64,000 nt of DNA from positions 3,038,001 through 3,102,000 of the forward strand of contig NZ_CP021354.1 in NCBI RefSeq assembly GCF_003130705.1. Reading direction: 5' to 3'. Shown in pieces: positions 35,745-45,075 of the stretch (position 1 is its first letter; each line of letters opens with the position of its first letter). The notes under the pieces were generated by a model. It was not told the origin of the DNA, did not search any database, and saw only the letters and a program-made list of their open reading frames with translations. Made by a program: the position numbers and the translations under genes. Origin of the DNA: Rhodococcus oxybenzonivorans (GTDB taxonomy: Bacteria > Actinomycetota > Actinomycetes > Mycobacteriales > Mycobacteriaceae).

Positions 35745-36680
35745 ATGGCCGGCACGTCGCAGACCACGCCCGCAGATCGTGGCGGGAGCCAGGATGATCA
35801 TTCGGATCCCGCTACCGAAGCGTTCGTCGCCCACCGCAACCTGCTGTTCACTGTTGCCTACGAGATGCTCGGCTCAGCCACCGACGCGGAAGACGTCCTC
35901 CAGGAAACCTGGCTGCGCTGGGCAGGCGTCGATCTCGACACCGTCCGCAATCAGCGTGCGTATCTCGTCCGGATCACCACCCGTCAGGCCCTCGTCCGGC
36001 TGCGGACGCTCAGTCGGCGCAGGGAGGCGTACGTCGGCCAGTGGTTGCCCGAGCCGCTGCTGACCGCACCCGATGTAGCCGAGGACGTCGAGTTGGCCGA
36101 CAGCGTGTCCATGGCGATGCTGCTGGTGCTGGAGACGCTCGCGCCGACCGAGCGGGCGGTGTTCGTGCTGCGTGAGGTGTTCGATCTCGAGTACGGCGAG
36201 ATCGCGGAGGCCGTCGGCAAGAGCCCGGACGCTGTCCGTCAGATCGCGCACCGGGCGCGGGGACATGTCGCTGCGCGCCGACCGCGCGGCGTCGTGTCCC
36301 CGGCCGAATCCCGAGACGCACTCGCGGCGTTCCAGCGGGCACTCGAAACGGGTGATCTGCAGAGCCTGCTCGACCTGCTCGCACCCGACGTCGTCCTCTT
36401 GGGTGACGGCGGCGGGGTCAAGCAGGCGGTGCCGCGACCGATCGTGGGAGCCGACAAAGTGGGTCGCCTGCTGGCGGCCGGCCTGCCGCGGATCGACGGC
36501 CAGGTGTCGGTCGAGCCGGTGCAGATCAATGGCTGCCCAGCTCTGATCGTCCGGCTCGACGGGGAGATCGACGACGTCGTGGCGGTGCGGATGGACGACG
36601 GCATGATCACCGGGCTCTACATCGTGCGCAATCCCGAGAAGCTCTCACGCGTCGAGCAGGAGAACGCGGTGAGCCGCTGA
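35745..36680 (+). CDS. sigJ: ECF41-family sigma factor (SigJ type) with SnoaL-like C-terminal domain
   Basis: 311-residue sigma factor. Sigma2 (about 25-95, LLFTVAYEMLGSATDAEDVLQETWLRW) and sigma4 (about 125-175, ALVLETLAPTERAVFVLREVFDLEYGEIAEAV) are followed by a SnoaL/NTF2-like domain (about 190-300). Two ECF41 signatures are present: WLPEP in the linker (about residues 103-107) and DGGG in the C-terminal domain (LLGDGGGV). In this group the fused domain replaces an anti-sigma factor. ATG 35745 follows AGAGGAG; a much longer open frame upstream is not protein-like. Divergent CMD partner gene and paired promoters fit autoregulation. Confidence 0.93.
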   Translation: MAGTSQTTPADRGGSQDDHSDPATEAFVAHRNLLFTVAYEMLGSATDAEDVLQETWLRWAGVDLDTVRNQRAYLVRITTRQALVRLRTLSRRREAYVGQWLPEPLLTAPDVAEDVELADSVSMAMLLVLETLAPTERAVFVLREVFDLEYGEIAEAVGKSPDAVRQIAHRARGHVAARRPRGVVSPAESRDALAAFQRALETGDLQSLLDLLAPDVVLLGDGGGVKQAVPRPIVGADKVGRLLAAGLPRIDGQVSVEPVQINGCPALIVRLDGEIDDVVAVRMDDGMITGLYIVRNPEKLSRVEQENAVSR

Positions 36681-36755
36681 GATCTGAACGCTGACGGTGG
36701 GGCTGTCGCGTCGGCGATTCGACCCGCGGTGAGGTAGCAATCGACAACTGAGGCG

Positions 36756-37370
36756 TCAGAGGGTGTGTGGGGTGGCGATTTTGTTCGTGAGGGCAAGGGC
36801 GACCAGTCGGCCGCGTTTCTCGTTGCGGGCAAATTCGTCGACTTGGAATTTGCTGCAGAGAGCGCGCAAATGTGATTTGACGGTTTCGGTGCTCAACTGC
36901 AGAGCGTCGGCGATCTGCTGGTTCGATGCGGGGACAGGGTGATCGGTGCCGTTGTGGAACGGCCGGCACAACTCGGTGAGGACGGCGTGCTGGGCAGGGG
37001 TGAGCTCGGGGGGTGTGTCGAGGGTGTCGCCGATGGCGGTTTCGCCGCATCCGGTGGCGGGTTCCCCGTGGTAGGTGAGGGTGCTGTCGCCGATCCGGAT
37101 GACGTCTCCGGGGTGCAGGATCCGGCGTCCGCGTATCCGGGTGCCGTTCACGAAGGTGCCGTTGCGGGAGAGACTTTCGTCGGTGACGGCCCAGTAGCCG
37201 CCGATGTGTTCGACGGTGGCGTGGAGGCGGGAAATGTCCGGGTCGGTGGACAGTGACACGTCGGCGTATGCGGAGCGGCCGATGATGATCTGGGACCGGT
37301 CCGGGGTCAGTGGTAATTCGTGTGTGTGTCCGTGGTTCGTGTAGGTCAGGACCGGGTATTTCACTGGCAT
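36756..37370 (-). CDS. FHA-domain protein fused to a LuxR-like HTH
   Basis: 204 residues: an N-terminal forkhead-associated domain (about 20-105) with its phosphothreonine-binding marks GRS, SRLH and NGTFVNG, joined to a C-terminal winged or LuxR-like HTH (about 120-190, LTPAQHAVLTELC ... SNQQIADALQLSTETVKSHLRALCSKF). It should read a phosphothreonine signal from a Ser/Thr kinase and bind DNA. It starts at ATG 37370 after GAAAGG. A box CACCC-N-AGGGG lies 96 bases upstream, and similar boxes precede the two neighbouring transcripts, so it may control this small locus. The partner kinase is unknown. Confidence 0.87.
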   Translation of the reverse strand: MPVKYPVLTYTNHGHTHELPLTPDRSQIIIGRSAYADVSLSTDPDISRLHATVEHIGGYWAVTDESLSRNGTFVNGTRIRGRRILHPGDVIRIGDSTLTYHGEPATGCGETAIGDTLDTPPELTPAQHAVLTELCRPFHNGTDHPVPASNQQIADALQLSTETVKSHLRALCSKFQVDEFARNEKRGRLVALALTNKIATPHTL

Positions 37371-37466
37371 TGATCCTTTCGGTATGTGTCCGCAGGGATG
37401 GGCAAGGTCGTGGGTATGGCGCTTACCGGTTCCTTCTATCGTGGTGCGCCGGGGGTCGTGGTGTTA

Positions 37467-37504
37467 GTGCCCCTGGGGTGATATTTGTCCACCCCTCACG
37501 GGGG
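37467..37504. promoter_or_regulatory. CACCC-N-AGGGG boxes upstream of the FHA-HTH gene
   Basis: On the reverse strand 37482-37467 reads ATCACCCCAGGGGCAC, similar to the box shared by the next two transcripts. A looser copy, CACCCCTCACGGGGG, is at 37490-37504 on the plus strand. Confidence 0.45.
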
Positions 37505-37594
37505 CTCCAGGCGCCAGGCGCTATCGGGCGCCGCGGATCTGTGGATGTTCGGCTCGAAGGGTCTTCGGGGTCTGGTGTGCGCTGGAGATGCCGG

Positions 37595-37864
37595 TCAGAC
37601 GAAGGCGGAGGCCAGGCACCATGCGGTGAAGAGGCCGCCGAGGCAGAGGGCGATGATGCCGAGGGTCCGGGCCCGGGCCGATGCGGCGCGAGCGCCGTCG
37701 AGGTCGCCGTTGTACCAGCGGGGAAACACTTTCAGTGCGTTGCTGAACGCGGCGAACGCGAGGGGCCAGAAGAACACGACGGTGACGACGGCCCACCCGA
37801 CGTTCGAGGACGGGGGCGGCGGGTACTGCGGGGTCTGCGGTGTGGTCAGTTCGGGCTGGGTCAT
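37595..37864 (-). CDS. Dispanin/CD225-like small membrane protein
   Basis: 89 residues: a Pro/Thr/Gln-rich N-terminal tail (TPQTPQYPPPPSSN) followed by two membrane helices (about 23-43 and 68-88) with a charged loop (WYNGDLDGARAASARARTLG) between them. This is the architecture of bacterial CD225/dispanin proteins. ATG 37864 is preceded by AGGAAGA; the upstream codons add nothing. Such proteins may affect membrane curvature or protein trafficking, but bacterial functions are mostly unknown. It is divergent from the secreted Gly/Asn-rich gene and shares its promoter box. Confidence 0.82.
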   Translation of the reverse strand: MTQPELTTPQTPQYPPPPSSNVGWAVVTVVFFWPLAFAAFSNALKVFPRWYNGDLDGARAASARARTLGIIALCLGGLFTAWCLASAFV

Positions 37865-37941
37865 GGGTCTTCCTGGGGTATGTGCGGTGTGGGAGTGGGT
37901 GTGCTTGCCCTGTTCACACTGGTCCACACCGATCCCGCCCG

Positions 37942-38053
37942 CATCCCCTTCAGGGTGGGAGTGCGGTCACCCCCTATCGAGGCTGCAATGCGTTGGGGGA
38001 CTGAGGGTTCGGCGACTCCTCGGGGTGTGGTGATGTGCACCCTGAAGGGGATG
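37942..38053. promoter_or_regulatory. Paired inverted boxes CACCCTGAAGGGGATG in a divergent promoter region
   Basis: CACCCTGAAGGGGATG occurs at 38038-38053 on the plus strand and exactly at 37957-37942 on the reverse strand, forming a 16-base perfect inverted repeat with an 80-base spacer. Each copy points to its own gene at nearly equal distance: 77 bases before the CD225 start and 76 before the secreted-protein start. That symmetry indicates two matched regulator or sigma sites rather than a hairpin. Confidence 0.68.
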
Positions 38054-38129
38054 AGGTGACCCCGCGGCGGCGGGCATTGTTGACGGCATCGAAAGCACCA
38101 CCCCCACTCACACACCGGAGGAACACACC

Positions 38130-38534
38130 ATGTCGAACACCACCACGTCCACCAAGTCCGTCAAGACCGCAGTCCGCGCCCTTCTCGTCGGCGCCGCCGC
38201 GGTGCCCATGCTGATCCTCGGGGCGGGTGCCGCGTCAGCCGCTCCATTTCCGTTCGATGTACCGATCAATATCGGTTTCGAGAACAACCAGCAGGGCGGC
38301 AATGGTGGCAATGGCACCGGTGGCAACGCCGGTAACGGCAACAACAACACCGGCGGCAATGGAACCGGTGGTGCGGGCGGCAACGTCGGCGGAGGCGGAA
38401 TCAACATCGGTTTCGAGAACAAGCAGCAGGGCGGCAATGGTGGCAATGGCACCGGTGGCAACGCCGGTAACGGCAACAACAACACCGGTGGTAACGGAAC
38501 CGGTGGTGCGGGCGGCGGCGTCGGTACTAGGTAG
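38130..38534 (+). CDS. Secreted Gly/Asn-rich protein with two 45-residue repeats
   Basis: 134-residue precursor with a clear Sec signal peptide (ALLVGAAAVPMLILGAGAASA, cleavage after about residue 37). The mature part is two nearly identical 45-residue units, each beginning NIGFEN(N/K)QQGGNGGNG and ending in GTGGAGG. Composition is dominated by Gly and Asn with Thr, and there are no cysteines. It looks like a structural or surface-matrix protein. The start has GGAGGA upstream. A smaller Gly-rich secreted protein follows after 10 bases. No family beyond low-complexity secreted proteins is recognised. Confidence 0.8.
   Translation: MSNTTTSTKSVKTAVRALLVGAAAVPMLILGAGAASAAPFPFDVPINIGFENNQQGGNGGNGTGGNAGNGNNNTGGNGTGGAGGNVGGGGINIGFENKQQGGNGGNGTGGNAGNGNNNTGGNGTGGAGGGVGTR
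38265..38525 (+). repeat. Coding tandem repeat, 135-base period
   Basis: Two copies of a 135-base unit (38265-38399 and 38400-38525, the second slightly shortened) inside the Gly/Asn-rich secreted-protein gene, nearly identical at DNA level. This suggests recent duplication and possible length variation between strains. Confidence 0.8.
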
Positions 38535-38544
38535 GTAACGCGTC

Positions 38545-38832
38545 ATGTCGAGAAGGTCCGCGATCGGGGCGATCGTTGCAGGTGCCGCGGCGGCGGTGCT
38601 TGCCTGCGGGGCGGGTGCCGCCGTCGGGTCGGACGGCGGCATTCTCGGCCGGACCGCGGTGGCCGGGGTTGCTGTTCCGGACACCCCGGGCGCCGCGGAT
38701 TGTCAGCCGGGTGCGCCCGGGAGCGGCACCCGGGGCGGGGACGGCGGCGACTGTGTCGGCGGTTCCGCGGGCAGTGGTGTCGGCAACCGGGGCGGCAGCG
38801 GCACGGGTGGCGCCGGCGGCAACGCCGGATAA
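38545..38832 (+). CDS. Small secreted Gly-rich protein
   Basis: 95 residues. The N-terminus MSRRSAIGAIVAGAAAAVLACGAGAAVG is a signal peptide; the LAC segment resembles a lipobox (VLAC, Cys21), so it could be a lipoprotein. The mature part is Gly/Ser/Asp-rich with two Cys (ADCQPG, GDCVGG) and ends in the same GTGGAGGNAG style as the upstream protein. It begins 10 bases after that gene and is probably co-transcribed. Function unknown. Confidence 0.65.
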   Translation: MSRRSAIGAIVAGAAAAVLACGAGAAVGSDGGILGRTAVAGVAVPDTPGAADCQPGAPGSGTRGGDGGDCVGGSAGSGVGNRGGSGTGGAGGNAG

Positions 38833-39309
38833 CCGCCGCCGGGGTGAAACGGGAGGGGTGATCAACGCCCAGCGTTCACCACCACTCACCGTCGATGACC
38901 GGTCCCCACCGGGGCGTATGTGCCCGGCGGGCACCGGTCGTCGGCGTGTCGCGCCGCGCCAAGCCGGTTCTCTGGTTGGGTGGCGTTCCGGTACCGGTAC
39001 AGGTGATGTCAGGTTCGCTGTTTCCATTGCTCTTGGTCTTCAGTCATTGATGGCTATTGCGCGCCTCGCGGCGTGTGGCCACGGCTGTGGCTTCAAGAAC
39101 GTGGCCGGTCGCAGGCCTCTGATGTGGAACTTGTGAAAGGGGGAGGCTGTCAAGAGGTCTCTCGCGCAGGCCGCATCGGGCGCAATTTTGCACGTCCTTC
39201 GCATCTCTCCCAGTACGATCAAGAGTGCGCCTAGCGCCCAAAGTTACGCGACGTCTATGAGTTGCCTATCGGTGAGCGGATGGTCGAGTGGCGGTGTCAG
39301 GGCCTGCCC
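38833..39309. other. Gene-poor stretch
   Basis: About 480 bases with no open frame of protein-like quality and no strong hairpin that I can support. Confidence 0.4.
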
Positions 39310-40096
39310 GACTTACTCGCCGCGGCTGGGCATGGTCAGAATGAGGTGGGCGTCGTAGTCGGCGCCGTCCGAGATCGCCGCCTTGCACAGGCGGACGGCG
39401 GGTTCGGGGTTGAACAATGACGGTGCCGCTGTTGCGGCCTCGGTGAAGAGAACAGAATCGGTGCTCACACTCGATTCGGGAATCACGACTGCACGGCGCA
39501 CGAGGTCGGGAATGTCGCAATCGTGCTCGGCACCCAGGCCTCGGCGATGTCCGCCCGCAGCCGAAGGGGTGTGGCGCGGGCGCGACGGCCTTCACCGTAG
39601 AGCAGGTGCGCCAATCGCACCGGGTGGCGGCCGTTCTGGTCGACACTGATCAATCCGAGTGCGTGTGCATCCTCTACGGCGCCGAAGTCGGTGACGTCGG
39701 CCAGGATCTGTTCCGGGAGCGGTTCCGCGACCGCGAGAACGTCGAGGACGGCGCCGACGGCGGGGGAAGGGCGTGGAGTTGCGCGCCGATGAGATCCGCT
39801 AGTCCCGGTGAGGCTGTGGGGGACAGTCCCACACCCAGACACCAGCACTGAGCCCCGGCGCTTCAGGGCTTGGGCTGAGTCGTCCGGCGGCGAGTTCCTG
39901 CTCGACCAGGTGACGCAGGTACAGGGTATTTTCGATTCGCTGCAGGTGTCCGTCCTTCCATAATGCAGTGACCGCATCGGGAGCGGGTTCTCCGGTACGA
40001 ACGGTCACCACAACCGGGCTCAGGCGGCGCCGAACCAGTTGGAGTACCACGCACGCGGACAGGTCGTCGAGCAGGTGTGCGTCATCGCGCCGTAAA
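39310..40096 (-). pseudogene. Decayed LuxR-family (LAL-type ATPase) regulator
   Basis: The reverse strand from about 40096 reads DDAHLLDDLSACVVLQLVRRRLSPVVVTVRTGE and VTALWKDGHLQRIE, then jumps to LYLRHLVEQELAAGRL (internal deletion). After frameshifts it continues VLDVLAVAEPLPEQILADVTDFGAVEDAHALGLISVD, VRLAHLLYGEGRRARATPLRLR and finally LFTEAATAAPSLFNPEPAVRLCKAA. These are consecutive parts of the helper/ATPase region of large actinobacterial LuxR regulators. Walker A (upstream) and the HTH are missing. A clear pseudogene. Confidence 0.85.
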
Positions 40097-40680
40097 CGCC
40101 TTTTTCAGGCGGGCATCGATGGGTCAGTCGGCGATTGCGGTCATGGTGTGCTCCTGGTGTTCGGTCACGTCCCGTGAGCGGTTCGATCGGCTCTACGAGA
40201 ACCCTGTGCGCAGAGACGTGCCTCGCCTGGAGTGAGTTGACCCGCAACGGAATCGATGAGCCGCGGCGCGGCTCATGGGGGCCGTAAGCCACGCCGACGA
40301 CGGGTGTGGTCGCCGAAGCCCAGATCCCTCATTGCTTCGACGGCAATCCATTCTTCCGAACTCCGATGATGAGTCGCGGAAGCCACACACCAGAGGTGAC
40401 ACCCGAAGGACGTACACACGTGCCGGTTTTACTTTCCATAGCGGGCGGTAACCGGGAGGTCCGCCCCGGCCAACCGGGGGCGACAGGGATACGGGCTCAT
40501 GCCGAGGACGACCGTAGCCGAGGACGCGGAGTTCGATGCCCGCTCCGCGATACCCGACATCGGACGAGTACCCCGACGGCCCGCCGTAACTCCCTCGGTG
40601 TCACCCGGTTGGATTGAACCCGCTGCCGCCAACCGTTCACCGCAAGAGGAACTCCCACGCCCAGGTCGCCGTTCGAGGGG
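40097..40680. other. Intergenic region beyond the decayed LuxR gene
   Basis: About 580 bases with no gene. A perfect 9-base inverted repeat ATGAGCCGC-GGC-GCGGCTCAT at 40256-40276 may be a terminator. Nothing else stands out. Confidence 0.4.
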
Positions 40681-42252
40681 TCATGCCGGCTCGGCGATGC
40701 TGTTCTCGGCGGAGTCCGAGGCCTTGGGAGGTTGGCGGCTGAGGAACAGGGCGAGCAGCGCTCCCGCCGCGCACACCACCGACGTGATCAAAAATATCTC
40801 GGTGTACTGAGTAAGCAGAGCCCGGTCGACTGCTCCGGTGTACTCGGCCAGCTCCCGTGCCGCCTGCTCGGGAGGTTTGCCGACGGGGAAGGGCACTTGC
40901 AGGTTCGCGGTCAGGCTGTGGAAGCGGTGTAGCCCCCACGCAGATAACGCGGCAACCCCGAGGAGCATCCCGGTCATCCGCGTGACCACCATACCGGCCG
41001 AGGCGATCCCGTGCTGGATGGGCGGTACGGCGCGGAGCACCGCAACGGAGGTCGGCGCGATCACCAGGCCGAGACCTAGCCCAGCGATGGCCAGGTCGGT
41101 GTCCAACCGGGGCAGCGCAATCGGCCCGACCTGGTACGGCGCGGACAGCACGTCCATCGGCCACCGGGCCATCCGGAAGTAACCCGCCGCGGCCAGCAGC
41201 ATGCCGGCCGCCGCGACCACCCGGTCGCCCAGCCGTGCCGCCAGCAGCCCGCCGAGCAGCGCGCCAACCGGGAGCGCGGCCAGGAACCGCAGCAGCAGTA
41301 TGACCGCTCCCCGGTCGTCCCGGTCGAGTAGCGACTGGGCGAACAGGTCGACGTCCACCAGGGTCACCATCAGCGCGACGCCTGCCGCTCCAGATACCCC
41401 GAGCGCGGCAAGGAATGCGCGCATCTGCACATCGACCGGGTCGATCAGCCGGGTCTTGGCGCGCAGCTCCCAGCCGACGAAGGCGATTGCAGCGACACCG
41501 ACCCCGACCAGCGTCGGCCCGCCCCACGGTGGCAGCACCGCGGTGCGCGGGTCCGGGTTGTACAGGCCGACGACGGCAAGCCCGAGGGCGACCGCGAGCA
41601 GCAGCCCCCCGGCCACGTCCACCCGGACGGGCTCGTGCGCCCGGTCGCGGCGCGGCACCGAAACCTGTACCGCGATCATGGCGAGCACGCCGAGCGGTAA
41701 GTTCATCCAGAACACGCCGCGCCAGCCGGCGATGCCGAACGCGCTCGACCAAACGGTAAGGCCGGCGATCGCCACCCCATACAGCGGTCCGAGCACGCTG
41801 CCCAGCTCCTGCGCGGCACCCACCGCACCGAGCACGTTCGACCGCTTGTGGGTTGCCCACAGGTCAGCGGCAAGCGCCATGGTCACCGGCAGCAACGCCC
41901 CACTTGCGACACCCTGGACGACCCGCCCGGAAACGAGCATGGGCAGGTCGTTGGCGAGCGCGGTGACCACCGAGCCGACCAGGAACCCGGCGAGGCAGCT
42001 CTGCAGCACCAGCTTGCGGCCGAACCGGTCCGATGCCTGGCCGAGCAGCGGCATCGCGGCGATGTAGCCGAGTAGGTACCCGGTGACGATCGGGGTCACC
42101 CGCTCCAGTCGGTTCACCGGGATCAGCAGGTCGTCCATGATCTGCCGGATCATGCTCACCACGACGTAGGTGTCCAGCGCGCCGAGCAACACGGCGAGCG
42201 CCGCGGCGCCGATGGCGACGGTCCTGCTCCGCGGGATCAACTCCACACTCAC
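40681..42252 (-). CDS. P55-type MFS exporter (Rv1410c homologue)
   Basis: 523-residue major facilitator with about 14 membrane helices. The sequence follows mycobacterial P55 closely: [14 protein letters not shown] in helix 1, [13 protein letters not shown], motif [38 protein letters not shown] and MVTLVDV. P55 works with lipoprotein LprG to export triacylglycerides and related lipids to the outer cell envelope and affects drug tolerance. It starts at GTG 42252, overlapping the lprG-like stop by 4 bases. Its place 3.4 kb from a giant NRPS suggests this copy could serve a lipopeptide product (inference). Confidence 0.92.
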   Translation of the reverse strand: MSVELIPRSRTVAIGAAALAVLLGALDTYVVVSMIRQIMDDLLIPVNRLERVTPIVTGYLLGYIAAMPLLGQASDRFGRKLVLQSCLAGFLVGSVVTALANDLPMLVSGRVVQGVASGALLPVTMALAADLWATHKRSNVLGAVGAAQELGSVLGPLYGVAIAGLTVWSSAFGIAGWRGVFWMNLPLGVLAMIAVQVSVPRRDRAHEPVRVDVAGGLLLAVALGLAVVGLYNPDPRTAVLPPWGGPTLVGVGVAAIAFVGWELRAKTRLIDPVDVQMRAFLAALGVSGAAGVALMVTLVDVDLFAQSLLDRDDRGAVILLLRFLAALPVGALLGGLLAARLGDRVVAAAGMLLAAAGYFRMARWPMDVLSAPYQVGPIALPRLDTDLAIAGLGLGLVIAPTSVAVLRAVPPIQHGIASAGMVVTRMTGMLLGVAALSAWGLHRFHSLTANLQVPFPVGKPPEQAARELAEYTGAVDRALLTQYTEIFLITSVVCAAGALLALFLSRQPPKASDSAENSIAEPA

Positions 42253-42962
42253 GCCGGGGGTGTCACCGTCACGGGCTTGTCCAGCTCGGACACAACCACG
42301 TCGACGGTCGGGGCGTCTGCGCCGTCCGGCTTCGGGAACGTCACCAGCGCTCTGATCGGCAGGTGCCTGCCGTCCTCGTCAAGCCAGACCGTGATGTCCA
42401 CCTCGGACTCGACCCCGGGAACGATGTTGCCCACCGCGTCCTTGTCCGCCCGTCCGGTGATCTTGTATGCGGGTGTCCCGTCAACCTTTTCCCTCGCCTC
42501 GGTCTTCGCATCCGTGATGTTGGTCAGCACCTTCGCGAAGCCCCGGTCCGGGTCGAGGATGGCAGACGGGTCGTAGTACTCGGCGGTGAGCGAGGACGGA
42601 TACCGCTGAAAGGTGCCGGTCGGGCCCTTCAAGTACAGCGAGTCGTCGACCAGCACGAATTCCCCGTCGATCAGCTGGCCGGCCAGGGTCAGCTTCACCG
42701 TGCCCTTCGCGCCACCGGCCGGACCGCCCTCCCTGGTCAAATCGCCCTCGGCGGTCTGCACGCTGATGCCTGGAATCGAGCCGGTGACGGACATCGTGAA
42801 GTGTGCGCTCCGGATATCGCGGACGGCGGACGCCGACTCGGCGAGCAGCCCGGCCGCGTCCGGCAGGTTCGCGCTCCTTGCCGGATCGGTGTCGGTGGTG
42901 CAGCCGGTGACTACCGCCGCGCTGAACGCGAGGGTTCCGAGGAAGATGCGGCGGGTGAGCAT
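42249..42962 (-). CDS. lprG: LprG-like LppX/LprAFG lipoprotein
   Basis: 237-residue lipoprotein: signal peptide with lipobox VTGC (Cys21), then the LppX_LprAFG fold that holds an acyl-chain cavity. Conserved pieces shared with M. tuberculosis LprG include [31 protein letters not shown] strands, [17 protein letters not shown] and [25 protein letters not shown]. LprG carries lipids from the membrane to the outer layer together with P55, encoded immediately downstream with a GTGA overlap. This pair is usually a core locus; here it is in an accessory-looking setting, so it may be a second copy. Confidence 0.9.
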   Translation of the reverse strand: MLTRRIFLGTLAFSAAVVTGCTTDTDPARSANLPDAAGLLAESASAVRDIRSAHFTMSVTGSIPGISVQTAEGDLTREGGPAGGAKGTVKLTLAGQLIDGEFVLVDDSLYLKGPTGTFQRYPSSLTAEYYDPSAILDPDRGFAKVLTNITDAKTEAREKVDGTPAYKITGRADKDAVGNIVPGVESEVDITVWLDEDGRHLPIRALVTFPKPDGADAPTVDVVVSELDKPVTVTPPA

Positions 42963-44512
42963 GTCCGCATCGTAGGACGCAGGCTCCGAAAACGCCTGGA
43001 ATTGCGGCCAGAACCGGTGTCGTTGTGGCCCGACCTGGCCCTCGGCCGACCGACATCGCGCTGACGACGGTTGTTGATCCCTACCGCTCTCCCGCGGTCA
43101 GGCTGCGGGTTCGCTTGTCCCATGATTGCGGGGGCGGCAAGCGCTCCGGCGCCAGTTTCAGGGTTCGCCCCCTCAGTACACATCCCGTTCGGCGCACTGA
43201 ACCAGAAGTCCGCGGCGGTCCAAGAAGCAACGAACGACAGTGTCTGACGAACTACGGGGACCTAACAAACGGCTCCGCGAGCGAGCCTGGCGATCATGTG
43301 GGACCAGGAGCCTGCCACAGAGAGTCTGTTGTGGAACAACGGTCGGCGCTAGCCGATGTGTTGAACGAGTCACCGGCACGCCGCGCTCGCAGCGGTCACG
43401 CTCGCGACCGCCCTGACCACCCCAGTTGCGGCGATCTCAGTGCCCGCGACGCTTATGAGTTCGGCGGGAGCCGCGGCGGCCTACTGGTTGCGCACCCGAC
43501 CGGCGAGGTGGAACGACAGGCTTATCCTCGAGACCGGATACGGGCATGTTCCTGTGGACCTGCTCCGGCAACTGCTGCGAGGTCCCGACATCCTACGCCC
43601 CACCGTGCTCCTGATCCTGATCGTTTAGGTGAGCTGATCAAGACGGTGCGAGCCAGGCGTGAATGCGATCGAAGTTTGTCAGCGACTGAGTGGATGGCGT
43701 CCACGGTCAGGTGCCGCACGGTCAGCGGTGGTGTTTCGGGTGCGCTGAACGCGGCCCCAGTCGAATTCGTGCCAGCCGGGGATGTGGCGTTGCCGGCCTT
43801 CGTCGCGGCGGCGGTGTTCGTGGTCGCGATTTGCCCGTGTTTGTACTCCTCGGGTCGCCGTTTACGCGCCACCTGACGGAAGGGCTGGAGTCACCGCTTG
43901 GAGACGCATGGTGAACGACGCGATGAAGCGGATATCCGACGCCGGAGAAGGCGTGCGGTGGGCGGCTGACTCGGAATCCGACGCCTCCCACCGGGCGAAT
44001 TGCAGCGGCGCCGGGGCAGCTACGGGTGATCACCGCGCCGATCCACCGCTCGTTCCCGAATCTGATCGATGTGCCGAACAGACCGAAAGGTTTGAACGAG
44101 GCGCCGACGGGAAATACCACACGCGGCGGCGCGTTGCAGGCGAACGGGCTGGTGCACCCTCATCCCTTGTCGGCGCGGCGCCGGGGAGACGAAGGATGGC
44201 CCGTCCTGCTTGAAATTGAAACCAAACCCTTGACTCCGCCGTACCGAATAGTAGATTGAGAGCGGTCATGTGACCTACCTCTCGAGCTGAGAAGTCGGGT
44301 GGTCGGTCATACGTGGTGTTCTTCGACTGCGTGTTCGGGGCGTGACTCTCGGTTTGTGTGCCCGGAATGTAACGCGCCTGCGTTCCAGCAGATCGGAGTA
44401 CGTGGATGAGTCCTGTCGCGACTGTCGCCACGCCAACGACCTATAGCAGCCAACCCATGCCCACCCTGGTATCAGCCACTGATCCCACGTCGAGGACGGC
44501 GCAGACACAGCA
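42963..44512. other. Gene-poor 1.5-kb region
   Basis: No convincing complete gene. A plus-strand stretch at about 43365-43628 reads like a signal-peptide fragment without a start (ALAAVTLATALTTPVAAISVP ... ending LLILIV) and could be the rest of a secreted protein. The other open frames are arginine-rich and shadow-like. I see no tRNA, transposase or long repeat. Confidence 0.4.
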
Positions 44513-44543
44513 AACGCCGCCCCAGTCGAGCCGGGACGGCGTT
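44513..44543 (-). terminator. Terminator hairpin of rbpA
   Basis: Stem AACGCCG...CGGCGTT with a CCC/GGG extension across one mismatch and a 9-base loop, followed on the reverse strand by TTTG. It lies 22 bases beyond the rbpA stop. Confidence 0.7.
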
Positions 44544-44564
44544 CGTATCGTCGGGCAGCCTGCA

Positions 44565-44903
44565 TCAGGCTCCGCGTCGCTTGGCCTTGAGCAGGTCGAG
44601 ACGCTCCTTGAGCAGCTCTTCCAGTTCTTCCTTGGAACGACGCTCGAGCAGCATGTCCCAGTGGGTACGCGGCGGCTTGACCTTCTTGGCCTCGGGTGCG
44701 GTGCCCTCGACCAGGGTGCCCTCCAAGCCGTTGCGGCAGAGCCACGTGCCCGGGATCTCGGCGTCGTCCGCGAACGGGATGTCGAACACCTCACCGTTGT
44801 CGCACCGGTACTTGGCCATCCGACGGGGTGCGAGGTCGTGGTCACGGTCGGTCTCGTAGCTCACCGCTCCGAGTCGACTCCCTCGAAGTACGCGATCTGC
44901 CAT
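44565..44903 (-). CDS. rbpA: RNA polymerase-binding protein RbpA
   Basis: 112-residue actinobacterial general transcription factor. RbpA binds group I/II sigma factors and RNA polymerase, stabilises open complexes and contributes to basal rifampicin tolerance. The sequence is canonical: MADRVLRGSRLGAVSYETDR at the N-terminal tail, the core domain with Cys34 and Cys56 (YRCDNGEVF, TWLCRNG), the basic linker EAKKVKPPRTHWDMLLERRS and the C-terminal sigma-interaction helix EELEELLKERLDLLKAKRRG. The gene is a single transcription unit, divergent from a small zinc-finger gene. It ends in a hairpin. Confidence 0.97.
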   Translation of the reverse strand: MADRVLRGSRLGAVSYETDRDHDLAPRRMAKYRCDNGEVFDIPFADDAEIPGTWLCRNGLEGTLVEGTAPEAKKVKPPRTHWDMLLERRSKEELEELLKERLDLLKAKRRGA

Positions 44904-45075
44904 GGTTGTGTCCTCTCCTCGATCGTCTCCGCGCGAGCACGCCTGGACAGCAGCCAAGCGTTCACACTCATCTACAACGCCACGGCTTCCCGATTGGTTC
45001 CCGCACGCCGCGCAGATGCAACCTCGCCATCTTACCGGGCGGGCATCGAGGGGTCGCGCAGTAAGGTGGTGGACC

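Noticed and set aside
37310..38059. Plus-strand open frame of 249 codons
   Set aside because: It runs antisense to the FHA and CD225 gene starts, is Gly/Arg-rich, and lies over the promoter boxes.
38265..38525. CRISPR-like array
   Set aside because: Two long tandem units inside an open reading frame encoding Gly/Asn-rich repeats; no short repeats with unique spacers.
42963..44512. Reverse-strand frame 43522-43872 and plus-strand frame 43025-43876 as genes
   Set aside because: Overlapping frames on opposite strands with no domain, ribosome site or protein-like composition; left as gene-poor sequence.
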